The notes beneath the pieces are model-generated. The model worked only from the letters and a program-made list of their open reading frames with translations. It had not been told where the DNA came from and did no database searches. Below are positions 25,101 to 36,332 of a stretch of 64,000 nucleotides of DNA, one piece after another; within the stretch, counting starts at the first letter, position 1; each line of letters opens with the position of its first letter. The translations under genes were made by a program, and so were the position numbers. Location of the stretch: contig OX335652.1 in the NCBI GenBank assembly GCA_946894095.1, forward strand, positions 12,237,001 to 12,301,000, written 5' to 3'. Origin of the DNA: Incurvaria masculella (lineage: Eukaryota; Arthropoda; Insecta; Lepidoptera; Incurvariidae).

Positions 25101-28100
25101 CACTTAAGGAACACCTGGAGTCATCAAAATCTATTCCATTCCAAGAAGTTAAAATTATATTTAAAAACTCACTATAACTACACATAGTTTTAACTTAACA
25201 CTTACCTAATGCAGTATTAAAAAGGTGGATAATAATTTGTTTGCTGATTTTCGTCCTATTTCCTAGCGTACTTTATGCAAGTCAATATGAGCAAAACATT
25301 ACTGAAAAAGAAAACTCTGGGAACAAGTTCTGATTATCTTACTAAAGTTAAATAAAGTTTAAAAGTATTTAATAGTCGAGGAGCCATGCATAACTTTAAA
25401 AATCCTAAACAAAAAACTCATCTCGAAAAATAATGTTGCATGCCATATTGTTCAAGACATGCGGTTTTCTCCCCAAAATCTGTCATAAAGCTGGGTTTAC
25501 AACTTATGATACCAGTCAAACAGCTATTGTCTCCGTTGCAGTCGATCCCGACGAGCGGCTTGACGACGTGGTACAGCCTCGACAAGAAGAACCGACCGCA
25601 GCGGCAGGGCGTGGTGAAGGTGCGGCTCAACTACTCGTCGGAGAAGAATCCACAAGTCGCTGAGCAGGAGCATCGTCACCTGCTGCGGGTTCTGCTGCTA
25701 CATGAGCTGGAGCACTCGAGGGTGAACTTCTACTTTTTTAAGGATTTGAATTAATTTGATAGGATAAAAGGATAAAACATAAATAAGGAGAAAATAAACA
25801 GAAAATATAAATCTAAATAATTAAATTAAAATAAATAGCTCCTCCATTGGGACTGTTGACATTGTCCCAATGACCGAAGCAGCGTTCCCCCGCTGAATGG
25901 CCAAGCTTATGTTTTGGGTAAGGAAAGCTCTGGCACGACGGTCTCCGGACTCCTCAATGAGCAGTTTGCCCAACTGCTGTACCAGTTCTTTGGCGTCCGG
26001 GCTCCATGCCCCAAGGGTCTCCACGGCAAAAGCGATACACTCGTAATTTGTTTTAATGTCACTATACTTTATTCTACATCTATTGCAATCAACTTTATGG
26101 GCTTCGTATGGACATCGAACATCCTATTCAACTAGACTATTTCAAATTTTATTAGTAGGTTCTGTCGTATTGAAGGATCGATAACGTAAATCTGTTAACG
26201 AGTCAGGACACATTTATTAATGTAAGAGCGCGCGTACCAGCCAGTACATTTGGTTAATACAACACCTCGTGTGGTTGATGTTAATAAGCCCAATACACCA
26301 ATTCAAACTAGCTACCATGCCAGGACCTTCCATATATTGCACGGCTATATTGAACTGGTTGAAAAACCAAAAGTCATTTTTTAATGCGCTTCGACTATCG
26401 TCCATTCAATGCGAGGATATCAACATGGGCAGGATTAATCATATTAAGGAACCTATGGCTCTTGAGACACACGGAGAAAATCCATTGAGACTACCTAGTA
26501 TTTAATGTTTGCTTATGATAAAATTACGTTTAAAAAATTCAGTTATATTATTATTTTCTTTCTATACTCTCGACTTGAGAACTTTTGAAGAACCATTGTA
26601 AAGCGAATATCCAATATTAAAGCTGATACTTATGCAGGGTAGCAGTTATGCATGTATATTTTTTAGGTTATCATATGTTCGCTTATAAATGACAGATGAC
26701 TAGAAACATGATAATTCTGATTCATGATTTCTGTCCATTATCCTTGAACAATATTTTTACCCCTTTTTTGAATTTCAGGTTGCCCGATACTGGTGGAGCG
26801 GCAACTTCAGTTTCCAAGCTGAAAGCATCATCTCCCAACACGTTTCGCAAAGCAACCTGGGCGAAGCTGAAAAGTACCTGTCCCAGTGGGCGGTCTTCTG
26901 CGGCATCATGGCAGACCATCCACTCAGTTTCGCTCTTTTCAACTTTCTTCTGGACCACCTTATCAAACCGATACAATCTGGCGCCGTCGGCCAGGAAAAA
27001 GTCATCATGTTCTGGGATGGTACTAGAAAACTGCTCCCGATATGCTTTAATCTAGTCACTAAACGGCGAAGGAAAATCGCTGGCAATACAACTGTGATCA
27101 GGAATCTCAAAGAAGTGCTGAAGATCCTCAACAGATTATCGGGAATGAATGTCCCAGAGGGTTTGGATCTGTTCCCCGCGAGCTCGTACGGTTGGGTCAA
27201 GCGGAGCGCAGAAGGCTTGAGCCTGAGTATCCACGAGGTGTTGTACCAAAGTGCGGCACAAGGCGCTTCCGACTGGTTCGTACACATCCTTGATAACACC
27301 GTGGGCAACGACTCTAGCGAGGAGAATGAGCTGCAGCACATCATACGAGTCGTGCAGCTAGTACGCTCTGATCTGCAGAGGGCTGTCGAATTCTATGATA
27401 ACATATTTGTAGGGTCAGTATCTCAGTATTTGTGTTACCTAGTGAATAATTAAAGGAGTTTTATCTGTCTTGCTGCCATCTATAAATATGAATGGTTGGT
27501 AAAACTTTCAACTGCTTTTTTACAAATGATTGATGAGCTAATTGTTAGTTCTTTCAATGACAATGCAAACGCTGGATCATATATACACGCTGAACCGAAA
27601 GTTGGTTCTTTGAAAAGAGAGATGCAGAAATGAATAATGGCTACAAAGGTGAAGAGACTAAGAGTATTCTTGGCCAATGTTTTCAGTTTCCAAGTTTACC
27701 TAACGAAAATGTTACGCCATTTTCACCAATTGCAGTATAATGAACTTCCCGTACGCGAAGAGTCTGTACGGCATGTATGAAGGCAAAATAGCGAGCTTGT
27801 TAGAGCCGAAGGTCGTGCGGGTGTGCCGGAACTTGAAGCGGCCTCAGTACGAAGAGGAGTCCGACTGGCAGATTATTGGGACGTCTCAATCAACCAACCA
27901 GTCTCTCGTTACGGGAACAAAGCTTTTCGAGCTCTACCTAACTTTGCAGAGATTTTTAACGTTAGTACATGCACAATTTCCTTATATCTTTAAATTAAAT
28001 GGTTTTGTTAGTCTGGAATATTCTCGCGGCTTAACCCGTCGGTTAAACAGTCGGTTTTCCATTGACTTATCCCAGTTTCTTACCCTGTAGGTAATTTAGA

Positions 28101-31100
28101 ATAATATTGGTACAAATATAAGTTATCGAGCCGGATACAATCAAATATGTTGTTCTCAAGCTTTAAGAAACAGACAGACAAAAAGACGAACAGATAGACT
28201 GAAACAGATTTTACTACAGAGTTTGTAAGAGTGTATTATAAATGATTATGTTGTTTGATAACTCGACTGGTCAAAGAGAAAAATTGAGAGAGTTGGGCTT
28301 TCGGCTAACGCTTACAATGCTATAAAATTAAACGCTATTAAAGTCGTATATTATAATTACAGAGAACCTGTCAAAACTTAGTACGAGATTAGCACCGGAC
28401 TAATCATACAAATACCTGTTTAGTCCGGCGAATGAAAGGTAGTCTATTATTCATTTTATGTTTGTTTTTGCAGATTTGGCCAAGACCTGAATGCGACAGA
28501 CTGGCAATCATATGAGATAACAAAGTACCACAATTGGTTCCACGCTGGCGTAGCCCATTGGTGCGATATTGCCTCATTCAAAGCCTTAAAACTTATTAAC
28601 AGAGCTGTTGAATTGGACGACCTTATACCGGTGCACGAAAGCACTAAATACAGCAGTTCGGCAGTAAACACTCTGGGTATATTCTCCCAGATCAAGATTG
28701 ATTGGCAGCAACTCGCTTGGCCGGATGTGGAGGGTTCTTACACTTTTGTTGCTAAAATTGTTGACGTAAGTGTTTTTGGTTTCATAACATCACCGGATAT
28801 GGATGGCTAGGATAACGTCTACAGTAGTTTTTAGTTATTTTGCCAAGAAGATTAATGTTCTGTTAAAGCTTTCCCTATATTTTCTACATTTCAGATTACG
28901 AAAGTGTATGCCGCTGCTCGGGAGGCCAGGATTTCTGAGTTATTTTTTGTCATGAGGATGGAGGGAACTGGAAGAATAATATTCGTAATCTCATTCTGCT
29001 TGGCAATCATAATACAATATGCTATTCACGTTACAGGATATATGCCAATGCAGCTTGTTCTATGCTGATAAGATGGCGGCTCGTATTCGCAATGCCGGGA
29101 TCTCGTCAAGTGTTCACCAATCCAATCAATTTGAGGTGACCATCGAGTGGTGTATCGCTATTAACAACATCGACTACGTAAAACAATCTTTGAGACCGTT
29201 TGTGGCTCAACTCGGCATTGACGAAATCATTCAGAAGATGTACAAGCTAAAGTCTCCGGTTGAGGCTCTGAGGTGATATGTATGTTTCTTATTAATTAAA
29301 TTTGTAGACGATTTCAACTTTACCTATATTTTTATATTTTTCCCAGTCTAAGTTAGTCATGGCTTGAAAAATAAATTGTCCGCAACCCCTTACAAATTGC
29401 TTACTGACTATGCACTTCATTGTAATTCATAAAAAAGCGTTTGCTCTCGAATTTCTACCAAAAAGTCAGTCTTTTCACCCGTTCACCACTCTGAAATAAA
29501 AAAATCAAAATGTTTTATTTATTTTTTAAAGTTTGATCAGAATTACCTTTCACGGATGAATGATTATTTTGTCATTTCATTTCGTTACTTCGTTCATATC
29601 ATATTTATTTTAATTGTATTGTTTTAGATGCAACGAGACATTGCAGAATGTTGTGGATAATGCCATAGACATAGTAGAAAATAAGATATTAGTAGTTCTA
29701 GAGAAAATGGTCAGTAATGTAAGTATCCCACTGAATGAACATGTGTACATTATTAGAGAATTATCCGTAAGGAGAAGGCTCCCTGAAGTTGAATTAAATA
29801 ATTCATGAAATCATATTTCATAACAAAAACGGTGTAATTTAGCCAGGATGTGCATTTTAGGCATGAATACATGTAGATAGATGATTAAGTATCAAAATTT
29901 CGACCCCACAGTGATTTTTTTATTCTGTAAATTGTATATTTAATCATTATTAAACTATACTAGACTATTGATTTTATGGTAGCAAAGTTTTAAATCTGGT
30001 ATCATCGTATACATGTGAACATTTACCTCAACATTCTCACACTGCTTTTGTTTCCCTAAAATAACAAATTATACTTTATCGACCGTAAAATAAATTATGT
30101 CATGTTGTGTTAAGGCCAAAAAGTAACCTAAAAGACAAATACTTTCAGATGATGCCATCTATCACACGTTTCCTAATAGAGAGCGCAGAGATAATGAACA
30201 ACGACTCTTCCAACATTGAACCTGTCATGCTGTATCTAGAGACCAACCTGAATACGCTTTACAGCAATCTCAACCACGATAACTTCTCACGCACCCTGGA
30301 CATAACTTGGGAACTGATCAGTGAAGTCTTGCGCGAATTAGTTCAATCGAATTGGGAGGTGAGGATGATTTCCAAATAAGTAATAGGTTTGGATCGTCAA
30401 ATAACTTTCGTTTTGTATGTGAAATGCTATAAAAGTACTCAATAAGCCAAAACGGTTTTAGTTTTGTATTCCAACCAAAGATTAAATCTTGGTTACATAG
30501 GTTGCAACATTACCTATATAACATCTTCCTGACATTTATTTTGAGTTACTTTTGTAGTTATGTGTTTTATCAGAAATACATTTTAATAAAATAAAAAAAA
30601 AATGCAGATACCAAACAAACAAACAGAAACAAACGGTTTTATATTCAAAGTATACATTTTGGGTAGTAAATTCGATGAACACATTGAGGCTGAAATTAAT
30701 TAGTTGAATTTATAATGGCAGTACTATTTTAGAGGGCTCTAAAGATGCAAAGATTACTTTCAGAAAAGAAGACCTCCGTTATTCTTTGGCAATCTCCACA
30801 AATGCCTTATGATAATGGTGCATTCGTTCCGGAAAAACGTCGAGGAGGTCTACTCTAGCGAGAAACTCGAGCGAGTGGTGTATCTCCTAAAGCTTCATGG
30901 CATGGAGACGCAAGAACTGATCCATCAGTTTTACTTAGAGCGGTGGAAAGATCAGCAGACGGTGGTGGAACCCATGCACGGCATGGTTACCGTTCGAGCG
31001 CAGTTCTTGAAAGACAACCTCGAGTTAGAGATCATAAACGCAAGGAGTCTGCCGACAATGAACTCTAACGGTGAGTATTTTATTGTTTTTTCTCCTTCCA

Positions 31101-33177
31101 AAGAGTACATCCTTCTTACTTCTCTTTTATTAGGGAAATAGTCATAGGTAGCTAATACGGCAACAGATGTCATGATATTAGCCAACTGTCCAAAGGCTAG
31201 GTTTTCCTAATATCGCGCGGCTACATTGAACTATATGGAAAACGAGGATAATTTTCATTGCCGGTTCCATCTTTTATAATCAAATGCAATGGTACCCGGC
31301 TAAACTCGGGCAGCATTAACCTAGTAAGTAGATAAAGGGACCTACAGAGTTTGCTTTTATTTTCACATTTATTTGTTCTCGTAGTATCCTTTCTCGCTCG
31401 ATGTTTCGTTCGTAACGTTGCGGAAGTCGACTTCTCCCTATGTCATATTTAGCGTCTATGTAATCTTAACAATGGTTGGTCGAAGCAATAACTAAAAACT
31501 CAATAATATTCGCAGGACTTTGCAACTCTTATGTGCGAGCGACGTTGATGCCGGAAGACACATTCGCTAGTACGATGAAACCCAAGACTAAGACACACAA
31601 AAAAAACCTCTTCCCGCTGTACGAGGAGGTGTTCCACATGTAAGTTCACACTAACTGCATGTCTGTCTTTAAAGTTACGTAACAGTCACTGCCGGATCTT
31701 TAGAAATGGATTTTAAGGTCAACACAAACAATAAAACTTAAATGACAATCTGCTGCATGCACAGCGTCCTCTGGGATTTCTCCCTTTACAATGAGGTGTA
31801 TTTTGGCGCAAACTCGGTCGATATCAACCGAATGGAAGCCAAGGGGTTACATGAACAACCACTGCTAAATTCAATTTAATTGGTTCACTGATGCACGTTA
31901 TGACTCTGAATATCTGGTATTCTCGTGCTCCTTTTCATAAATTCGCTAAACATTCTTTTTGTTTTAGCCAGCTGACGGCGGAACAGTTTGCTGCGAAGGA
32001 TGGCCTTCTACAGCTGGTGGTGAAAGATAAGGACTTGTTCAGCGTCTGCAACCGTGTTATAGGCGAGGCGTACTTGCACTTTAGCGAGATTCCGGCCACA
32101 TCCGCACCTCTCAGCTCGCTGCCGCAAGTGCACCTCTCGCTCACCAGACCGACCAAGATCGGTATGCCATTTTATGTTCAGCTAAGTGGTCCTTCTTTAC
32201 TCTCAAAGTTTACAGCAGTCTGCGGGCACTGCGGGGCCACTACGCGTTAGTGGTCCCGCAGTGACTATGTAAAGCACTATGTGAGCATGGAAATATCACC
32301 GTGAATGGACAGTAGTGCCTGCACAAGTCGCTGCTGCGATTGTGGGAAAACCGTACTAGCGTATTAAGTATTACTGCGCATCGTGTTGTACGATCGTTAA
32401 TTGAAGTACGTTCGGTATCGACACATGAACACTTTAACATCCCCGCTCTCCTCCGCTGTGAAATGTGTGAAGAAATGCGGGTGATAGGTCGTTTTTAGGG
32501 TTCCGTACCCAAAGGGTGAAAACGGAACCCTATTACTAAGCGTCCGCTGTCCGTCCGTTCGTCCGTCCGTCCATCCGTCCGCACGTTCCTGGACGTTGGC
32601 ACCCTTTGGGTGCGGAAACGTAAAAAGTCAGAAAGAACGCTAAGGAAACAAAGTAACAGCGCGGTCGGGGCCGCGGGCGCATTTTACGGGGCTCCGCGCG
32701 ATTGATTTCTAAAAACCGGCCAAGTACGAGTCGGGCTCGCACACGAAGGGTTTCGTACCATCGAACAAGATTTAACACAAAAAAATCACGTTTTTTGTAT
32801 GGGGACCCCCTTTAATTCGTATTATTCATAAATGTTACCTATTTGTTGTTATAGCGGCAAAAATAATACACACTCTGTGAACATTTCAGCTGCCTACCTA
32901 TTACTGTTCATAAAATACAGCCCTGTGACAGACGGACGGACGGACAGCGGAGGCTTAGTAATAGGGTTCCGTTTTCACCCTTTGGGTACGGAACCCTAAA
33001 AACGCAACTGACCCTAACGGCGCCGGGACCCCCAGCTAGTGTGAAATATAAAGATATGCTTTTTGCACATTTTCAGAAGGAGACACAATGAACGCGCTCC
33101 AGAGCCGACATGGCGATAAGATGGCTCGAGACTTCTTGAAGAAACAGAGGCAGAAGGTCACCGCCACCAAACCATGA
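22161..33177 (+). CDS. Munc13-4/BAIAP3-like gene, copy 2 (C2A-MUN-C2B, nearly complete)
   Basis: Fourteen exons splice in one frame: 22161-22507, 23892-23939, 24667-24826, 25542-25721, 26779-27413, 27736-27960, 28474-28765, 29037-29272, 29628-29718, 30149-30358, 30764-31070, 31516-31639, 31968-32161, 33077-33177. They total 3,150 nt, or 1,049 residues plus stop, close to the ~1,090 of human UNC13D. The visible protein opens with the helix IDEIYSEILYKILHNVG. C2A follows (about residues 50-190), then the MUN/MHD region (about 250-730, with FHAGVAHWCDIASFKAL and DICQCSLFYADKM), then C2B (about 800-1000), then the basic tail ARDFLKKQRQK. Loop 1 of C2A is KNPNGLSNPF and of C2B is MNSNGLCNSY: the usual Asp pair is Asn in both. 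The loop-3 acidic residues (VWDFDAEE, VKDKDLF) remain. The first visible exon begins at an acceptor, so the start codon lies upstream, somewhere in 8.7-22.1 kb, and was not found. No frame break was seen, so the gene looks intact. Confidence 0.88.
22906..23256 (-). mobile_element. tRNA-derived SINE, reverse orientation (intronic)
   Basis: The reverse strand has the tRNA-like head TGTAGGGGCTAGAGGACTTG, the B-box-like GGTTCAAATCC, the core GTGCATTTCGTCACAAATGG, and the tail ending near CTAATATCATAATGGTATTG and GCCATTCAT. It sits in the first visible intron of the copy-2 gene. Confidence 0.65.
23487..23828 (-). repeat. Dispersed ~300-bp repeat with AGGGTTCCGTACCC-type ends
   Basis: Reverse copy of a family also at 32706, 46020, 49550 and 57771. 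Shared parts are CCTACCTATTACGGTTCATG, a (GGAC)n tract at 23698-23762, GGCAAAATAAATACACATTC and CAGACTCGCACGC. One end carries GGAATCC/TAGGGTTCCG inverted motifs. The superfamily is not clear to me; it is non-coding. Confidence 0.65.
25830..26040 (-). pseudogene. LINE reverse-transcriptase C-terminal fragment
   Basis: The reverse strand reads IAFAVETLGAWSPDAKELVQ, then GDRRARAFLTQNISLAIQRG and NAASVIGT before a stop. The motifs VETLGxW and SLAIQRGNAAS are, from memory, the C terminus of a family of animal LINE polymerases. It lies in an intron of the copy-2 gene, antisense to it, and is not a host exon. Confidence 0.6.
26266..26345 (-). mobile_element. SINE tail fragment, reverse orientation
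   Basis: TTAATAAGCCCAATACACCA and CTACCATGCCAGGACCTTCC are the reverse complement of the SINE 3' block. The rest is lost. Confidence 0.5.
31180..31330 (-). mobile_element. SINE fragment, reverse orientation
   Basis: ATATTAGCCA, CGGCTACATTGAACTATATGG and TTTTCATTGCCGGTTCCATC match the reverse of the SINE middle and 3' parts. Intronic in the copy-2 gene, just after exon 30764-31070. Confidence 0.5.
32497..33001. repeat. Two opposed fragments of the AGGGTTCCGTACCC repeat
   Basis: A + strand start (TTTTTAGGGTTCCGTACCC at 32495, followed by (GTCC)n) is followed from about 32706 by a reverse copy (GGCCAAGTACGAGTCGGGCT to GGTACGGAACCCTAAAAACG at 33001). The pair lies in the last intron of the copy-2 gene and could fold back. 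Confidence 0.6.
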
Positions 33178-33419
33178 CAGCGTAGTCTCAGAGCCTTACC
33201 GAAAACGTGCATTTTTAATGTAAAACATGAAAAACGCTCAAATATTTTTTATAATTATTTTTATAAAATATAATTAATCATTTATATATTATATAATTAA
33301 TTTTATTTAATATATAAAAAAAACACAGTATTTATAAAAAAATAGGCAATATTTGGCCCAGTGATGAAAAATGCGTCCACTATTTTATTAATTTATTTAA
33401 CACCTTTTTTTGTTGATAC
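33178..33419. other. 3' UTR / downstream region of copy-2 gene
   Basis: From the stop at 33177 to the LTR at 33420 the sequence is very AT-rich. AATTAATTTT and TATAATTAATT runs lie near 33265-33310, but I see no clean AATAAA signal. Confidence 0.35.
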
Positions 33420-33943
33420 TGTTACGAGCGCGCCCCGCTGCGAAGACATAGCGCTGATACACTACCAAAGTGCGCCAAATGGTTCCTTCGAGTCTCAGTA
33501 GATGGCGCTACTTGTCTTATTGCATTGCGCAGGCTATCGCATCACTGTCGTCCCATATAAAGTGACGCCTCGTCCAGCTGACTTCAGAAACAAATCTCGG
33601 ACATTCTAGTAATGTCTCGAGGGAGATTGTTCTCGACTGCTGCCCTACATGGGTGCCTAGAAATCGGTGGAGTGTTCTGGAAAGAAGCTCCACCGATATA
33701 AAAGGCGCCCAAGGCGCTGAGGGCGGCAGTCTATTTTTGGAAGCGAAGTGAGCGACAACAAGCGATATAGAGTGCAGTGAACTAGCTCTGAAGTGAATCA
33801 GTGAAGTGAGTGATATAGTTTGTAAATTAGTGTTTGAATTAACCTAGTGTGAAATTGTATTTGTGAGTTGGCTTGTGAATTATTTGAAATAAAGGAAGAG
33901 TATTGGTGTTTTCTTCTCTAATCTGCACCCTACCCGCGTAACA
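33420..33943 (+). repeat. 5' LTR of the Gypsy element
   Basis: The LTR begins TGTTACGAGCGCG and ends CCCGCGTAACA, so its ends are a short inverted repeat (TGTTACG/CGTAACA) with the usual TG...CA. A TATA-like CGATATAAAAGGCGCC lies at 33694. GAAATAAAGG near 33889 supplies an AATAAA polyadenylation signal. Length 524 bp. Confidence 0.9.
33694..33705 (+). promoter_or_regulatory. TATA box of the 5' LTR
   Basis: GATATAAAAGGC matches a TATA box, about 250 bp before the end of the LTR. The same motif is kept in the 3' LTR at about 42720. Confidence 0.6.
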
Positions 33944-33945
33944 AT

Positions 33946-33965
33946 TGGTGTCAGAAGCGGGGATT
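33946..33965 (+). other. Primer binding site (tRNA-Leu-like)
   Basis: Two bases after the LTR the sequence TGGTGTCAGAAGCGGGGATT is complementary, with about one mismatch, to the remembered 3' end of insect tRNA-Leu (CCCACTTCTGACA plus CCA). It primes minus-strand DNA synthesis. Confidence 0.65.
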
Positions 33966-33969
33966 AGAG

Positions 33970-35085
33970 ATGCCGATCACACCGAGAGAAGACCAGGAAG
34001 GCGTGAGGACCAGGAGCCAGACGGCAGCCGACACAACACCGGCCGAGGATGCAGCTGCCTCAGGAACTCAAGAATTCGAGAGCCATCAATTAATGACGCA
34101 AACTCCTGCCTTGGACTTGAACGCATTGATGACCTTCATGCAAGAACAGTCCCGCCGTCAAGAAGAACAGGCCCGCCGTCAAGAAGAGCAGTTGCAAAAA
34201 CAGGCCCGCCGTCAAGAAGAACAGGCCCGCCGTCAAGAAGAGCAGTTGCAAGAACAGGCCCGCCGTCAGGAAGAACATGCCCGCCGTCAAGAGGAGCAGG
34301 CGCAGGAACATGCTCGCCGTCAGGAGGAGCAGCAGCAAGAACTGATGTGGGCCGTTAGGGAATCCAATGCCAAAATAAAGGAGAAGCTTGATGAGGTCAA
34401 CTCTAAGATCGAAGAGCAAGACCAAACTCTCGGGCGCCATGAAGAGCGACTGAACGGGCTTGAGTCAAAGATATCCGAAGAAATGGAGAAAATCAAGACC
34501 TGTGGAATAACTGTATCTTCATCTGCAACAGCAGGAGCAAGATTTAAGGTTCCTCCTTTCGATGGTTTGACATCCTGGGCCGCTTACAAACTTCAGTTTG
34601 AATCAGTGGTTATTGCAAATGGATGGAATGAGAACCAAGCACGAACTGCTTTGACCTTAGGACTTCGGGACAAGGCACTCCATGTTGATTCCATGTGACT
34701 TCAACAGTGGGCACTGGAAATCGAAAAACTTGTCCGAAAGGCCCATCAATCATCATCGAATTCTTCGTTGGAAGATTACTTGGTGCAGGCTTTCGTGGAT
34801 GGCATCAGGGACATCGAAGTACGAGCTGCTGTACGATTAAGTCACCACGCAACGTTGAAGGACGCTCTTGCCCACGCGTTGGAGGTCGAAGCGGTTCGAT
34901 CAGATCCCCGAGCGCATCGAATAAGAGAAGTGGTGACGTCGGAAACCAGATCACCTGCAAGACGTAAATTTACTCCCCGGTGCTACAAGTGCAATGAACT
35001 GGGGCACCTTCGAACCAACTGCCCCAAAAACCAAACCGAAAGGCCTGATGCTGCAAATAAAGATGCGCAGCAGGGAAACGAGTAA
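33970..35085 (+). pseudogene. gag: Gypsy gag (one internal stop)
   Basis: Gag forms the virus-like particle that packages the element's RNA. The frame opens with MPITPREDQEGVRTRSQ. A strongly charged coiled coil of repeated ARRQEEQ/LQEQARRQEE units follows (residues about 58-120). The capsid-like part reads ARFKVPPFDGLTSWAAYKLQ, and the C-terminal zinc knuckle is CYKCNELGHLRTNC (CX2CX4HX4C, about 34981). A TGA at 34696-34698 interrupts the frame after HVDSM, and the same frame resumes at once (LQQWALEIEKLVRKA). The natural end is at 35085. The tandem ARRQEEQ array may be a recent expansion. Confidence 0.85.
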
Positions 35086-35186
35086 AGGCCAGAACCGGGG
35101 GGCGGGTGCTGGCTGGTAGAATAGAAGCCCCGAAAGTCACAATTTAGCAGGCATGTACTGGAAACAGCCTGCTCGTTGAAGGGCAA

Positions 35187-36095
35187 GTGAACGGGATACA
35201 ATGCAACTTGACCTTGGATACCGGAGCATCCCGTACAATCGTTAAGTCAAAAACCTTCGGCCGCGTAATATGGAATCGTAGCCAGTATTTCAATGGTTGC
35301 AGGCTTCAGACAGCTACCGGCCAGCACATACCCGTTTATGGAGAGATAGAAGTAACAATTAAAATTGGATGTAAGACTTATCGTCATACCGCCGTTTTAG
35401 CAGATATAATCGATGATTGCATTCTAGGTTAAGACTTTATGAGAACTAACAACTGTAAAGTAAATGTGGCAAATGGCGTGCTCATATGTGGCAAAGAAAA
35501 AGTTTCCTGGCTACGCAAATGTGATGAAATTTCTTTAAATAAATTGGACACAGGGAGATCTAAAGTGTCCACTATTTTGGAAGAAAGCAGACGGGACCTG
35601 ACTGTTGATGATTTCAAGAAAGCAACAAATCTACTTATGCGATATTCAGACATCTTCTCTTCGTACGACGGAGACATTGTGAGAACAAGCATGGTTAAGC
35701 ACCGCATCGACACAGGAGATGCTCTTCCAATACGTTAGAGGCCACGCCGCGTTCCCGTAGCTAAACAAGAAGAAGTTCAGAGAATGATAGCGGACATGCA
35801 GAAAAATAATGTTATAGAGACTTCATCAAGTCCATGGTGTTCACCCGTAGTTCTGGTAAAGAAGAAAGATGGCAGCACCAGATTTTGTGTGGACTATCGA
35901 CGTTTAAATGATGTAACGTAAAAGGACAGCTATCCAATTCCTAGAATTGATGACACGCTGGATACATTGAGTGGCATGAAGTGGTTCACAACCCTGGACC
36001 TGAAGAGCGGCTACTGGCAGGTGGAAATCGACAACAAAGACAAAGAGAAGACAGCGTTTACGACAGGACATGGGCTGTGGCAATTCAAAGTGATG
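35187..36095 (+). pseudogene. pol: Gypsy pol, protease and start of reverse transcriptase
   Basis: In the frame -1 relative to gag, the protein reads NLTLDTGASRTIVKSK, the aspartic protease active site. The protease end DDCILG is followed by a TAA (35430-35432) where a residue stood before DFM. A linker runs to another stop at 35736. The RT start follows: [38 protein letters not shown], a TAA at 35920-35922, then LDLKSGYWQVEI with the first catalytic Asp of the RT. Coding stops at 36095 (LWQFKVM), where the LINE entered. There are three nonsense changes and no frameshift. Confidence 0.85.
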
Positions 36096-36332
36096 CAGAT
36101 ACAGATACAGATACAGATATTTATTTCGCCATAAAGAACACACAACATTAACAATATTAAATGGAGTCATTTGCATATTCAGTATGGTTCGTCATCATTT
36201 TTGTTTTGCTCCGTTCAGCAATGCAGTCTGAATAGTTTTTAAACATATGTATCTTACATAATAAACAATAATTATTTCGACTATAACTTGCTTTTATATT
36301 CTAACGTACATAAGTCATTTTGACCGTCCAAG

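Noticed and set aside
25433..25663. Alternative frame across exon 25542-25721
   Set aside because: Shadow of the true exon frame SIPTSGLTTWYSLDKK.
28895..28960. Possible exon ITKVYAAAREARISELFF between MUN exons of copy 2
   Set aside because: The exons at 28474-28765 and 29037-29272 join directly in phase to give IVDDICQCSLFYADKM, as in the family; the candidate has no suitable donor.
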